The translations under genes and the position numbers were made by a program. 64,000 bases of DNA, from assembly GCA_937922435.1 (NCBI GenBank), contig CAKZVT010000062.1:1-64000 (forward strand), written 5' to 3'. This stretch comes from an uncultured Prevotella sp. Lineage in GTDB: Bacteria; Bacteroidota; Bacteroidia; Bacteroidales; Bacteroidaceae. Each line of letters starts with the position of its first letter. Within the stretch, counting starts at the first letter, position 1. Under the pieces are notes generated by a model. It did not search any database. It worked only from the letters and a program-made list of their open reading frames with translations, and had not been told where the DNA came from. Positions 7,176 to 16,900 of this stretch are shown here, piece after piece.

Positions 7176-8654
7176 ATGGATTTCAAAAAATTTACTCTTG
7201 TTGCGGCTCTGATGGCCGCGCCGATGGCTTCGTTTGCCACGGATTATTTCGTAACTCCCGAGGGAAGGGGCACTGGTGACGGCTCTTCTTGGGACAATGC
7301 AATGTCGCTGGACGCTTTCCGTGAGAAAGTGGGAGACGCCAGCACAGACATCCACACATATTATTTTGCAGGCGGAGACTATGTTATTGCAGAGCCTTTG
7401 AAAATCTTGAAGAAAGGCTGTACGCTCATAGGCGGCTTCGCGGACAACCTTACCGGCACGTCTCATGAAACCCCAACATATCCTTCGGCTACGCCTACCG
7501 TCTTTACGGGTGACATCAACCAGGACGGCGTTGCTGGCGAAGGAGATGCCGAGTGCTTATTCACAATCAAGACAGACACCAAGAATGGCGACGAATCCAA
7601 GAAGGTTGTATTGAAAGGATTTGAGCTGACAGGAACTTATACGCAGTCAAATCAGGGTGACAATGCCAACGCACACGGCGCCCTTCATTTGGACAACTGC
7701 GGCTATGTGGAGGTTGACAACTGCCTTTTCTACGGCAATGTGGGCGAAGACCCGGCTGGAAGCAATCCCAAGATGGTAGGCGGAATGGCCATTTCCAGCC
7801 ACCGCAGCCTTTCTGTATTCAATGATTGCGAGATTACAGACAACCAAGGCGTAAGCCGTGGCGGTGCAATAAAGCTGACTGCCGACGGTGTAGACAAGGG
7901 CAAGACGACGTTCAACCGTTGCCTTATAGCACGCAACTCAATAGACAACGAGCTGGGAAGTGCAATCTGTGTGCAGCACGGCGCGTATCTTCAGATAGTC
8001 AACTCTACCGTGACAGGCAATACAGGTGCTGACGGTGAGGCGGCCATTTATGCAACAGGTGCTGACGAGAAATATCCTAGAAGCCTGTACATCGTCAACT
8101 CTACCATCGCCGGCAACGAGGGCGGTCCGCAGATAGAGATGACCACGGACGCCAACCTTTACGTGGCAAACTCTATCGTTGTGTCAGACGGCGACGCACC
8201 TGCGTTCTCTGTAACGTCGACAAAAGAATTCGTCAGCGGCGGCATGAACGTGGTAGGTTCTGATGCCAACGGCGTGCTGACTTGGGGTAAAACCGACAAC
8301 GCCGAGGCTGGCAACAACTATGAAAAGATATTCGGAACTAACGAGCTTGGCGACAACGGCGTAATCGAGCCGCTGGCCGAGGAGGGCGAATATACGGCCG
8401 CCGCTTTGGCTGCGGCCATCGCCGACTGGGGCATCATCGGCGATGTCAAGGTAGACCAGACGGGCGCGGAGCGTGCCGACGGCAGCACTCCGGGAGCTTA
8501 CGCCAAGACTACATCGTCGGGCATTGAGGCCGTCGAGGCCGGGGATGGCGTGGCCGACGGCGCTTACTACACGCTCCAGGGCGTGAAGCTGGGCGCGCGT
8601 CCTACGGCTACGGGCATCTACATTCACAACGGAAAGAAGGTTATTATAAGGTAA
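7176..8654 (+). CDS. secreted right-handed beta-helix protein
   Basis: 492 residues. A signal peptide (ends near PMASFA) is followed by DYFVTPEGRGTGDGSSWDNA, a start typical of polymorphic-membrane-protein-like or choice-of-anchor-Q beta-helix proteins. The middle (about residues 60-330) has repeated NCxFxxN and VxNSTxxGN rungs that fit parallel beta-helix coils. The last 30 residues (YTLQGVKLGARPT then GIYIHNGKKVIIR) resemble the C-terminal sorting or anchoring tails of secreted Prevotella proteins. Such folds often bind or cut polysaccharides, but no catalytic residues can be named. It is followed by a strong terminator. Confidence 0.75.
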   Translation: MDFKKFTLVAALMAAPMASFATDYFVTPEGRGTGDGSSWDNAMSLDAFREKVGDASTDIHTYYFAGGDYVIAEPLKILKKGCTLIGGFADNLTGTSHETPTYPSATPTVFTGDINQDGVAGEGDAECLFTIKTDTKNGDESKKVVLKGFELTGTYTQSNQGDNANAHGALHLDNCGYVEVDNCLFYGNVGEDPAGSNPKMVGGMAISSHRSLSVFNDCEITDNQGVSRGGAIKLTADGVDKGKTTFNRCLIARNSIDNELGSAICVQHGAYLQIVNSTVTGNTGADGEAAIYATGADEKYPRSLYIVNSTIAGNEGGPQIEMTTDANLYVANSIVVSDGDAPAFSVTSTKEFVSGGMNVVGSDANGVLTWGKTDNAEAGNNYEKIFGTNELGDNGVIEPLAEEGEYTAAALAAAIADWGIIGDVKVDQTGAERADGSTPGAYAKTTSSGIEAVEAGDGVADGAYYTLQGVKLGARPTATGIYIHNGKKVIIR

Positions 8655-8665
8655 AGGTGTTCTTG

Positions 8666-8732
8666 CGCCCTGCCTGCATACCGTCAGCCGCTCCATACCG
8701 GGCATCAGGCGTGTTGCAGGCAGGGCGTTTTT
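8666..8732 (+). terminator. terminator after the beta-helix gene
   Basis: Thirteen-base stem CGCCCTGCCTGCA/TGCAGGCAGGGCG with a 36-base loop, followed by TTTTT. Confidence 0.7.
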
Positions 8733-8744
8733 CATGTTCTTTCG

Positions 8745-10115
8745 ATGATGTTACCGATGAATGTAAACAAGCTGTGCGCCTGCCTCTTGGCGGCGCTTTT
8801 TTTGTATGCCGCGCCGTTGCAGGCCGACGGCGGCGAGGGGCGCAGGCTCACCGTGATGGGTCTTGGCGACTCGATTACCGACGGCGGCGATGGTTTCAGC
8901 ACGTACCTGTACCCACTGTGGGAGCGTCTGTTCGCCGCAGGGTACGACGCCGACTTCATAGGCCCTCGCCAGAGCGAGTGCCGCATAGGGCAGTTGAGGC
9001 ACTGCGGCTTCAGGGGCAAGACGGTGGAGTTTCTCGACGCGCACATCGACAGCCTGTACCGCAAGTATCCGGCCGACATCGTGCTGCTGCACGCCGGGCA
9101 CAACCACTTCGCCGACGAGCGCCCTGTGGAGGGCATGATGCGTGCCTACAAGAGCATAATAGGCAAAATACACGCCGTCAACGCGCAGGCCGTGGTATTC
9201 CTGGCGAAGGTCACGCCGAGTGGCAAGCTGCCCAAATACTCGTACATACCGGAGCTTAATAGGCGCATAGAGGCTTACGTTGACTCGCTGGCTGACGACC
9301 GCGTGGTGCTGGTCGACATGGCCGAGGGGCACGACTGGCGCACGATGACCATCGGCGACATGGTGCATCCCAGCGCCAAGGGGCGCGAGTTCATGGCCGA
9401 GCGGTGGTTTCGCGCCATCAGCAGCCGCATCCCTGCGCAGCACGAGGCTTACCGCCCCGAGCGCGTATGCTATAAGGCCGACTCGCTGCGCGGCGGACTG
9501 GAACTGCACGTGTTCCGCCCCGAGGGTGGGGGCGTGCGCCCGGCGGTGGTCTACTTCTTCGCCGGAGGGTGGCAGTACGGCACTCCGCTGCAGTTCTACC
9601 GCGAGTGCCGCTGGCACGCGCAGCACGGCTTTACGGCCATCAGCGTGGACTATTCCATCAAGAGCCTTGGCTCTACGGGCGCGGCGCAGTCGGTGGCCGA
9701 CGGTCGCGACGCCGTAGACTACATCCGCAGCCACGCCCGCGAGCTGGGCGTAGACACGTCGCGCATAGTCGTGGCCGGGGCTTCGGCCGGCGGGGCGATT
9801 GCCGGTAAAATAGCCGACAGCCTGGTGTGCGCACGCATGCTGTACTATCCCGTGGTCGACTCGTTGCTTGACGACGTGGCCAAGATGCGCAAGCCGGTGC
9901 TCTTCATGATGGGAACGAAGGACAGCTTCACGCCCATCCAGAAGGCGCGAGCCTTCGAGCGGCGGCTCAAGGAGCAGGGCACGCCCGTCGAGGCGCACTA
10001 CTTCGAGGGGCTGGGCCATCCGCTCTTCCGCTACCGCGAGCGGCTCGGCAAGGTGTTCTACGACATAAGGAGAATGACCGACGGGTTCCTTTTCAAATTA
10101 AAAATGAAAAATTAA
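8745..10115 (+). CDS. two-domain esterase: SGNH hydrolase plus alpha/beta hydrolase
   Basis: 456 residues with a signal peptide (LACLLAALFLYAAPLQA-like; the ATG at 8757 is an equally good start). Residues about 35-225 are an SGNH/GDSL esterase: GLGDSITDG with Ser43, LLHAGHNHF (block III-like) and the late DMVHPS with the Asp/His pair near 205. Residues about 240-445 are an alpha/beta hydrolase of the BD-FAE/Aes type: YFFAGGW oxyanion region, nucleophile elbow GASAGG near 344, late His in GLGHPLF. Both active sites look intact, suggesting removal of acyl groups from glycans. The last residues (FKLKMKN) are encoded by an intergenic AAATTAAAAATG repeat. Confidence 0.82.
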   Translation: MMLPMNVNKLCACLLAALFLYAAPLQADGGEGRRLTVMGLGDSITDGGDGFSTYLYPLWERLFAAGYDADFIGPRQSECRIGQLRHCGFRGKTVEFLDAHIDSLYRKYPADIVLLHAGHNHFADERPVEGMMRAYKSIIGKIHAVNAQAVVFLAKVTPSGKLPKYSYIPELNRRIEAYVDSLADDRVVLVDMAEGHDWRTMTIGDMVHPSAKGREFMAERWFRAISSRIPAQHEAYRPERVCYKADSLRGGLELHVFRPEGGGVRPAVVYFFAGGWQYGTPLQFYRECRWHAQHGFTAISVDYSIKSLGSTGAAQSVADGRDAVDYIRSHARELGVDTSRIVVAGASAGGAIAGKIADSLVCARMLYYPVVDSLLDDVAKMRKPVLFMMGTKDSFTPIQKARAFERRLKEQGTPVEAHYFEGLGHPLFRYRERLGKVFYDIRRMTDGFLFKLKMKN

Positions 10116-10125
10116 AAATGAAAAA
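10092..10125. repeat. AAATTAAAAATGAAAA short direct repeats
   Basis: Two and a half units of about 15 bases at the end of the esterase gene; the stop codon lies inside them. Confidence 0.6.
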
Positions 10126-10229
10126 TCGGGCTGCGCACAGGGCGTGCAGGTGTTCCCAGGTTTTCCAAGTTTCACAGTCCTCCCGGTGCTCCCGTAACTT
10201 CCGGTATTCCAATGATTTACAGCAGCTTT

Positions 10230-10350
10230 GCAAAAGGCCGCCTTTCACACGCTGAAAGGCGGCCTTTTGCAGTGTAATATGCGGCCTTTTGCAAGGCGAA
10301 AGACGGCATATTGGATACCCACCCCAACCCTCCCCAAGGGAGGGAGCTTG
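10230..10350. repeat. P-type hairpins followed by an R-type repeat
   Basis: Palindromes GCAAAAGGCCGCCTTTC/GAAAGGCGGCCTTTTGC and relatives up to 10317, then CCCAACCCTCCCCAAGGGAG (R type) to 10350. Part of the gene-free stretch 10116-10814. Confidence 0.8.
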
Positions 10351-10415
10351 ATTGCCACGTACTACTTTGCCTATTGATGTATGAAACCCTGCTGCAAGTC
10401 ATGCTGTCGGTAATG

Positions 10416-10586
10416 TGTTTTGGCGGATTTGCAATCCGCCGAAAATTACTATAAGGATTTGCAATCCGCTCAAACCACACAGCCATGAGGTAAATGTATG
10501 GGTATTTGCGGATTGCAAATCCGCAATTAGAAACTGCCGGATTGCAAATCCGGCGGAACAAAGGTCGCAAATCCGGCGGAACAAAG
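10416..10586. repeat. GGATTTGCAATCC palindromic element, copy 2
   Basis: Near copy of 603-750 with the same four palindromes in the same order. Its right end (GCAAATCCGGCGGAACAAAG) is partly duplicated at 10566-10586. Confidence 0.85.
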
Positions 10587-10619
10587 AAAACCTGTAAGCA
10601 ACGGATAACATCACTGCGC

Positions 10620-10703
10620 AGCCCTATTATGCATTATGCATTATGAATTATGAATTAAGAAATAGCTCGATTATGAATTATGCATTATGAATTATGAATT
10701 AAA
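10620..10703. repeat. ATTATGAATTATG short-period repeat
   Basis: AT-rich tract of 9-10 base units (ATTATGAATT, ATTATGCATT). The same unit type forms the inverted repeat at 50549-50643. Confidence 0.7.
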
Positions 10704-10718
10704 AAAAACGTTTCCCAT

Positions 10719-10745
10719 CCTATATATTTTTCCGTGTGCTGCGTC
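10719..10745 (+). promoter_or_regulatory. shared motif upstream of the sigma factor gene
   Basis: CCTATATATTT, ten bases, TGCGTC. The same two blocks at the same spacing occur at 22937-22963 before the FAD oxidoreductase operon. A leader hairpin CGGCCTG/CAGGCCG follows at 10760-10781. Confidence 0.4.
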
Positions 10746-10814
10746 TTTCATAGATAGAACGGCCTGCTCCGGAACAGGCCGAAAGCAATTGCTACTACCT
10801 AAACAACCGCGGGA

Positions 10815-11360
10815 ATGATGGATGAGTCACGAGAACTAATCCTGATATCGAAAGGAAACGAACTGGCGTTTGACGGTTTCATGGACCGCCATTCGCAGAA
10901 CATGTACAACCATGCCTTCGGCATACTCGGCGACAAGGGGCTGGCGGAGGAAGTTGTCAGCGACGTGTTCCTCGAAGTGTGGAAGATGCGCAAGAAGCTG
11001 CTCGGCATAGAGAACATCAACAGCTGGCTCTGCACGGTGGTCTACCGCAAGGCCGTGTCGCAGCTGCGCAAGGAGGCAAGGCGGCGCAAGTGTGTCAGCA
11101 TCGACGACATTTCCAACTTCGTGTTCCCGCAGATGGAAAGTCCGGTCGACAGCATGATTTCCGCCGAGGAGATGCGCGGGCTCAACGAAGCCATAGAGCA
11201 GCTGCCTGCCAAGTGCAAGCACGTGTTTTACCTCGCCAAAATCGAGCGCATGCCCTATGCCGACATCTGCGATATGCTGAAGATATCGCTGCCAACGGTA
11301 AACTATCACGTAGGTTACGCCCTGGCCGCCCTTAGGAAGCGGCTCAAGGCAAGAGCTTGA
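10815..11360 (+). CDS. ECF sigma-70 factor of the PUL
   Basis: 181 residues, right for an ECF sigma factor. Region 2 covers about residues 15-85 (FDGFMDRHSQNMYNHAFGIL ... AEEVVSDVFLEVWKMR), and region 4 about 120-178 (IEQLPAKCKHVFYLAKIERM ... ISLPTVNYHVGYALAALRKRL). It directs RNA polymerase to PUL promoters once freed from its anti-sigma factor. The FecR gene follows after 30 bases, and SusC farther down carries the STN domain expected for such signalling. The start may be either of the two adjacent ATGs (10815 or 10818). Confidence 0.9.
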   Translation: MMDESRELILISKGNELAFDGFMDRHSQNMYNHAFGILGDKGLAEEVVSDVFLEVWKMRKKLLGIENINSWLCTVVYRKAVSQLRKEARRRKCVSIDDISNFVFPQMESPVDSMISAEEMRGLNEAIEQLPAKCKHVFYLAKIERMPYADICDMLKISLPTVNYHVGYALAALRKRLKARA

Positions 11361-11390
11361 AAAGGTAAAAGGATTTTAAGGATAAAGGAG

Positions 11391-12305
11391 ATGGAAAAGG
11401 ACATATTCGGACATCAGTACGGCGACAGCGTCGAGGAGGTGAAGCTCGCGAGCTTCATCTTCGGCAGCGCGCCTGCAAGCACTGACATGAGCAACATAAA
11501 GAAGAAGACATACACCAAAATATGCCGCGACAGGCGGCGCGCACGCCTGCGCCAGACGGTAGCCTGCTGGCTCGCCGCCGTAGCCAGTGTGGCCGTTGTC
11601 GTCACGGCGTGGCTTGTGCCCGGCGACACCCTCGAAGGGCTGCGCGAGCAGGCAGTGGCCGCCGTCAGTCCGGAGACGGTCACGGTGAAGGTGCCCACGG
11701 GCGAGCGCGTCACCCTGATGCTGCCCGACGGCACGAAGCTCGTGGCCAACTCGCGCTCCGAGGTAAGGTATCCCGAGACGTTCACCGGCGACACGCGCGA
11801 AATCTACGCCAGTGGCGAGGTGTACCTCGACGTGGCGCGCGACGCCGAGCACCCCTTCATCGTCCGCTCAAACGGCTTCAGCCTGAAGGTGCTGGGCACG
11901 AAGTTCAACATCTGCAACTATGACGGCAAGAACTCGAACGTGGTGCTCGTGCAAGGCTCTGTCGAAGTGACCACCGGCAGCCGCGACAAGGTGACGATGC
12001 GCCCGAGCCAGCTGCTCGACATCACCGACGGCAAGCTCGACGGGCTGCGCACGGTAGACACCTCGCAGTACACCAGCTGGATGAACGACATCATGGATTT
12101 GCACGGCGACGACATACACCAGGTGGTAGACCGCCTCAACCATTACTACGGCACCGACATAGGCGTGCGCGGCGGCTTCAGGGCCACGCCACTGTACGGC
12201 AAGCTGGTGTACCAGAAAAACATCGACGAAGTGCTCAAGGCCATCAACATAATAACGGGCACGCGCCTGTCAGTCTCGGGCGGCAGGGTGTACGTATCAA
12301 GATAA
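11391..12305 (+). CDS. FecR-type anti-sigma factor (FecR and DUF4974 domains)
   Basis: 304 residues. The cytoplasmic N-terminal part (about 1-55) is rich in basic residues, followed by one membrane segment (TVACWLAAVASVAVVVTAWL, about 56-75). The periplasmic FecR domain (about 95-195) shows VPTGERVTLMLPDGTKLVAN and the ASGEVYLDVARD segment, and the C-terminal DUF4974 domain (about 230-300) contains VVDRLNHYYGTDI. In this family the N terminus holds the sigma factor and the C terminus contacts the STN domain of the outer-membrane transporter. It is the only anti-sigma candidate next to the ECF gene. Confidence 0.92.
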   Translation: MEKDIFGHQYGDSVEEVKLASFIFGSAPASTDMSNIKKKTYTKICRDRRRARLRQTVACWLAAVASVAVVVTAWLVPGDTLEGLREQAVAAVSPETVTVKVPTGERVTLMLPDGTKLVANSRSEVRYPETFTGDTREIYASGEVYLDVARDAEHPFIVRSNGFSLKVLGTKFNICNYDGKNSNVVLVQGSVEVTTGSRDKVTMRPSQLLDITDGKLDGLRTVDTSQYTSWMNDIMDLHGDDIHQVVDRLNHYYGTDIGVRGGFRATPLYGKLVYQKNIDEVLKAINIITGTRLSVSGGRVYVSR

Positions 12306-12410
12306 GCATGTAAGAAAACACATAAGAAGCATTATTAAATAAAATTTTCAATTGCCGTGGGTAAGGGGATGCTATATCCTTCAAACGGCAAAACCAAACA
12401 GTTTGTTAAC

Positions 12411-13907
12411 ATGAATAAACATTTCTGCGCCTTGCTGCTGGCTTTCAGTCTGGCCGCGGGCACTGCTTGCGCCAAGGACGTAAGCGTAACATTCAAGCCT
12501 GACACCGTGCGCGTGCTGCGCAACCCCCTATGCGGCTGGGTCATGTACGTGGGACGCGGCTGGGACGCCGACTTCTGGCAGAAGGAAGGCTACGACGCGA
12601 TGAGCGTGGGCGACTCGACGGTGCGCGTGTCAGACTATGCCAACACATGCTACATACGCACGAGCTGGAGCTCCATGGAGCCCGAAGAGGGCAAATATTT
12701 CTGGAACGACCCCTCTTCAAAGCTCAACCGCCTGCTCAAAAGCGCCACCGACAGGGGCATGAAGCTGGCCTTCCGCATCGTGGTTGACTGCCGCGACCAG
12801 GGCCAGAACACGCCGCTCTACGTCAAGGAGGCCGGCGCAAAGGGATTCCAGGACCCCGGCAACCCGAAGAACTGGTCGCCTTATCCCGACGACCCCGTGT
12901 TCCAGCAGAAGTACGCCAAGTTCCTCAAGGCATTGGCTACAGAGTTCAACGACCCCGAGAAGGTTGACTTCATCGACGCTTTCGGCCTCGGCAAGTGGGG
13001 CGAGGCTCACGGCCTCGTCTACGGCGACTACGGCAAGAAAGAAGAGGTATTCAATTGGATTACCACCCTTTACACCAAGACCTTCACACGCATCCCCCTC
13101 GTAATCAACTATCACCGCCTCGTGGCCGACACCGTAAGCTGGGCGCCCACCCATCCGCGCAGCCAGGCGTTGCTTGAAAGCGCCATCGACAAGGGCTACA
13201 GCCTGCGCCACGACGCATTCGGCATGACCGGCTACTACCAGCAGTGGGAAAAGGATTTCGCCAGGAAATGGAACTTCCGCCGACCCATAATAATGGAAGG
13301 CGGATGGATAACCAAGGCCCACCACCGCTACTGGATTGACCCCAGCGGCCGCTACCGCCAAGGCCACTCGGAGGACGTGCGCCTCGGAGAGTACATCGAC
13401 GCGCAGGAAGGCCGCGTCAACATGATGGACTTGCGCATAGGCGACGAGGTGCGCTCGTGGTTTGGCACGTCGTTCAACCTCGTAAAGGCGTTCGTAGCCC
13501 ACGGCGGATACCGCCTCTATCCGGCTGCGGTCACGCTGCCGGGCGATGCCAAGGCCGGCTCGAAGGTCGTCCTCCGTTCGCATTGGGAGAACATAGGCTG
13601 GGGCTATTGCCCTACGAACATACCGCAGTGGAACCAGAAGTACAAGGTAGGCTACGCCCTGTTCAAGGACGGCCGCGCGGTGCGCGTCTTCGTCGACACG
13701 CAAAGCGACCTGTCTACATGGCTCAAGGAAGCGCCTGCCGACTGCACGCTTGAGGCACGGCTCGACGGCGTAGCGAAAGGAAAGTACGAGTGGCGCGTGG
13801 CTCTTGTAGACACAACCAAGGCCAACCGCCCCGGACTCGAGATGGCCGTCGACGCGGCCCTGCTGGACGGCGGATGGCTCAAAGTGACTGAAGTGACAAT
13901 CAGATAA
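12411..13907 (+). CDS. DUF4832 protein, likely (beta/alpha)8 glycosidase-like (first paralog)
   Basis: 498 residues from the ATG at 12411, which gives a clean signal peptide (MNKHFCALLLAFSLAAGTACA); a longer frame from 12357 adds an unlikely 18-residue leader. The chain reads like a barrel enzyme: NPLCGWVMYVGRGW, YIRTSWSSMEPEEG, MKLAFRIVVDC, FGLGKWGEAH with Glu198, and RPIIMEGGW with Glu296. The C-terminal part (about 370-495) has the DUF4832 beta-sandwich stretch GWGYCPTNIPQWNQKY. The family has no assigned activity. The two Glu positions are the best acid/base and nucleophile candidates because both are kept in the paralog at 20736. Confidence 0.8.
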   Translation: MNKHFCALLLAFSLAAGTACAKDVSVTFKPDTVRVLRNPLCGWVMYVGRGWDADFWQKEGYDAMSVGDSTVRVSDYANTCYIRTSWSSMEPEEGKYFWNDPSSKLNRLLKSATDRGMKLAFRIVVDCRDQGQNTPLYVKEAGAKGFQDPGNPKNWSPYPDDPVFQQKYAKFLKALATEFNDPEKVDFIDAFGLGKWGEAHGLVYGDYGKKEEVFNWITTLYTKTFTRIPLVINYHRLVADTVSWAPTHPRSQALLESAIDKGYSLRHDAFGMTGYYQQWEKDFARKWNFRRPIIMEGGWITKAHHRYWIDPSGRYRQGHSEDVRLGEYIDAQEGRVNMMDLRIGDEVRSWFGTSFNLVKAFVAHGGYRLYPAAVTLPGDAKAGSKVVLRSHWENIGWGYCPTNIPQWNQKYKVGYALFKDGRAVRVFVDTQSDLSTWLKEAPADCTLEARLDGVAKGKYEWRVALVDTTKANRPGLEMAVDAALLDGGWLKVTEVTIR

Positions 13908-13931
13908 ACTATACCAAAACACATCAGCTTT

Positions 13932-16900
13932 ATGAAAAAGAAAGCAATCTTTACCAACAGCGGCCGGCACTTGGCCGCGCTGTGCCTGTTGGGGGCGGCC
14001 GCCATGTCGTCTCCCGCAATGGCGTCAGGCTTGTCGCCCGACAAGGCCGAGGCCGTGCAAGTTCTCGCAAACGAGGGCAACACAGTGAAATCAGTGTTAA
14101 GTTACATCGAAAGCCATAGCAAATACGTCTTTGTTTATGGCGAAAACGTAAAGAACCGTCTCGGTGACAAGGTGTCGATGCAGCTCCAGGGCAAGAGCGC
14201 GGAGAGCATCCTTGCCGAGCTTTGCCGCAAGGCCGGGCTGAAGTACACCATCTCCGGCCGCCAGGTCACCATCACGGTCAACCCTTCGGCAAAGCCGGCG
14301 CAGCGCCCAAGCGGACCCGCCGGCAAAGGTAAGAAGGTGACGGGTGTCATCGCCGACGTCAACGGCGAGCCCCTCATCGGCGCTACGGTCAAGGTGAAGG
14401 GCACGCAGAACGCCACCGTGACCGACTTCGACGGCAACTATACCATCGAAGCTCCCGAGGGCGCAACCCTCGAAGTAAGCTACATCGGCTTCAACACCCA
14501 GGAGGTGAAGGTGGGCAGCCGCAACAGCTATAATATCGAAATGGCCGAGGACAACAACTCGCTCGAAGAGCTGGTGGTCATCGGTTACGGTATGGTTAAG
14601 AAGAAAGACCTTACCGGTTCAATCGCGGCAGTAAAGGGCGACGAGCTTGTCAACCGCCGTACTACGATGCTTTCAAACGCGTTGCAGGGAGCGTTGTCAG
14701 GTGTGATGGTACGCCGCAGCAGCTCCGCCCCGGGTTCGGGAGCAGGTAGTATCCACGTGCGCGGTGTCACCACCATGGGCGACTCGTCTCCGCTCGTCAT
14801 CGTCGACGGTGTTGAGGGAAGCCTCGACTACGTTAACTCGAACGACGTCGAGAGCGTTACCGTCCTGAAGGACGCGGCCGCAGCCAGCATCTACGGTTCT
14901 AAGGCCGCAGCCGGAGTCATCCTCGTAACCACCAAGCGTGGTGCCGACACGGGCAAGTTCCAAATCAAGTACAACGCCGAGTTCGGCTGGGAAATACCCA
15001 CCAAGCAGCCCGAGATGGTAGGATTGACGCGCTATCTTGAGATGAGCAACGAGTTGATGTACAACGACAACCCGGCGGCAGGCTTCTTCCAGACTTACAC
15101 AGCCGACCAGACGAAAAACTGGATGAAGTACCACGAGACCGACCCTGACAAATATCCTGTGACCGACTGGACCGACCTTATCCTCAAAGGCTCCGCTCCG
15201 CGTATGACGCACACCCTCAGCGTAAGCGGCGGCAACAAGACGGTGCGTACGCAGGCGTCGCTCACTTACGACGACGTTGACGGTCTGTATGACGGACGCA
15301 AGTTCCAGCGTTACATGATGCGCTTGAACAACGACTTCACCATAAGCGACAAGCTCTCCGCTTCGCTCGACGTGTTCGTGCGCCACGCAAAGAGCCAGAA
15401 CAAAATATACGACCCCTTCAGCACCATGCGTCTGATGCCGGCCATCTACGCCGCGACATGGAGCGACGGCCGGTTGGCCGAGGGTAAGAGCGGCTCCAAC
15501 CCCTACGGACTGCTCAAGGAAGGCGGCTCTTCAGTAAGCCACTCCACCCAGGTGGGCGGTAAGGGCTCGCTCACGTTCAAGCCGTTCAAGGGCTTCAGCC
15601 TGCAGGCAATCGTTGCGCCCTACATCAACTACCAGAAGTCAAAGCAGTTCAAGATGGCCTGCGGCTATACTTTGGCCGACGACCCTGACGTGTTCGGAGG
15701 TTATTTTGACGGCGGTAGCGGACTGTATTCTACCAACAAACTTAGCGAGGGCCGCAACGACGACTGGCATGTAACATCGCAGGTGCTCGCCAACTACATG
15801 CGCGACTTCGGCAAGCACAGCCTCACGGTGATGGCCGGTTTCGAGAACTACTACAGCAAGAGCGAGAGCCTCGGAGCTGCGCGCGACCAGTACGTGCTTA
15901 CCAACTATCCTTACCTCAACATCGGCCCCGAGGAATATATGGAAAACAACGGTACGGGCTCGGAGTACACCTCTACTTCATGGTTCGGCCGCGTGCTTTA
16001 TTCTTATGCAGACCGCTACCTCTTCCAGGCCAACGTCCGCCACGACGGCTCTTCACGCTTCGCCAAGAAGTACCGTTGGGGTACGTTTCCCTCGTTCTCC
16101 GCAGGTTGGGTTGTCACCGAGGAACCGTTTATGAAGAAGTTTATGGAGAGCCAGAACTACCTGTCATACTTCAAGCTGCGTGGTAGCTGGGGTAAGCTGG
16201 GTAACGAGCGTATCGGCAGCAACTACTTCCCCTACATCGCGCTGATGAGCTTCGGCAACACCATATTCTACATGGCTGACGGCTCTGTCGTATCGGCCAA
16301 CACCGCCCGCCCGGCAGTGCTCGCCGTAGAGGACATCACATGGGAGACCACGACTTCTACCGACATAGGTTTCGACGCAAACTTCTTCAACAACCGTCTG
16401 CGCCTTACCTTCGACTACTACTGGAAGAAGACGACCGACATGCTCCTTGCCATACAGATACCTTACACTATGGGTTACAACGACCCGAACACCAACGCCG
16501 GCAAGATGTCGACCCACGGTTACGACATTGACGTTACCTGGCAGGACAATATCGGAGACTTCAACTACAGCGTAAGCGTAAACTTCTCCGACTTCCTCTC
16601 GAAAATCGACTACATCAACAACTCCGACATCATCAGCGGCGGCAAAATCAAGCGTGCCGGAACTTACTTCAACGAGTGGTACGGCTACATCTGCGACGGC
16701 ATATACCAGACGCAGGAGGAAGTCAACAACTCGGCTACGACCGGCTCGACCGTTACAGTGGGCGACCTGAAGTACCGCGACATCAGCGGACCTGACGGAG
16801 TGCCCGACGGCGTAATCTCGCCCGAGTACGACCGCGTGCCCCTCGGCAACTCGCTGCCCCGCTACCAGTACGGCGGACAAATCAACGCTTCATGGCGCGG

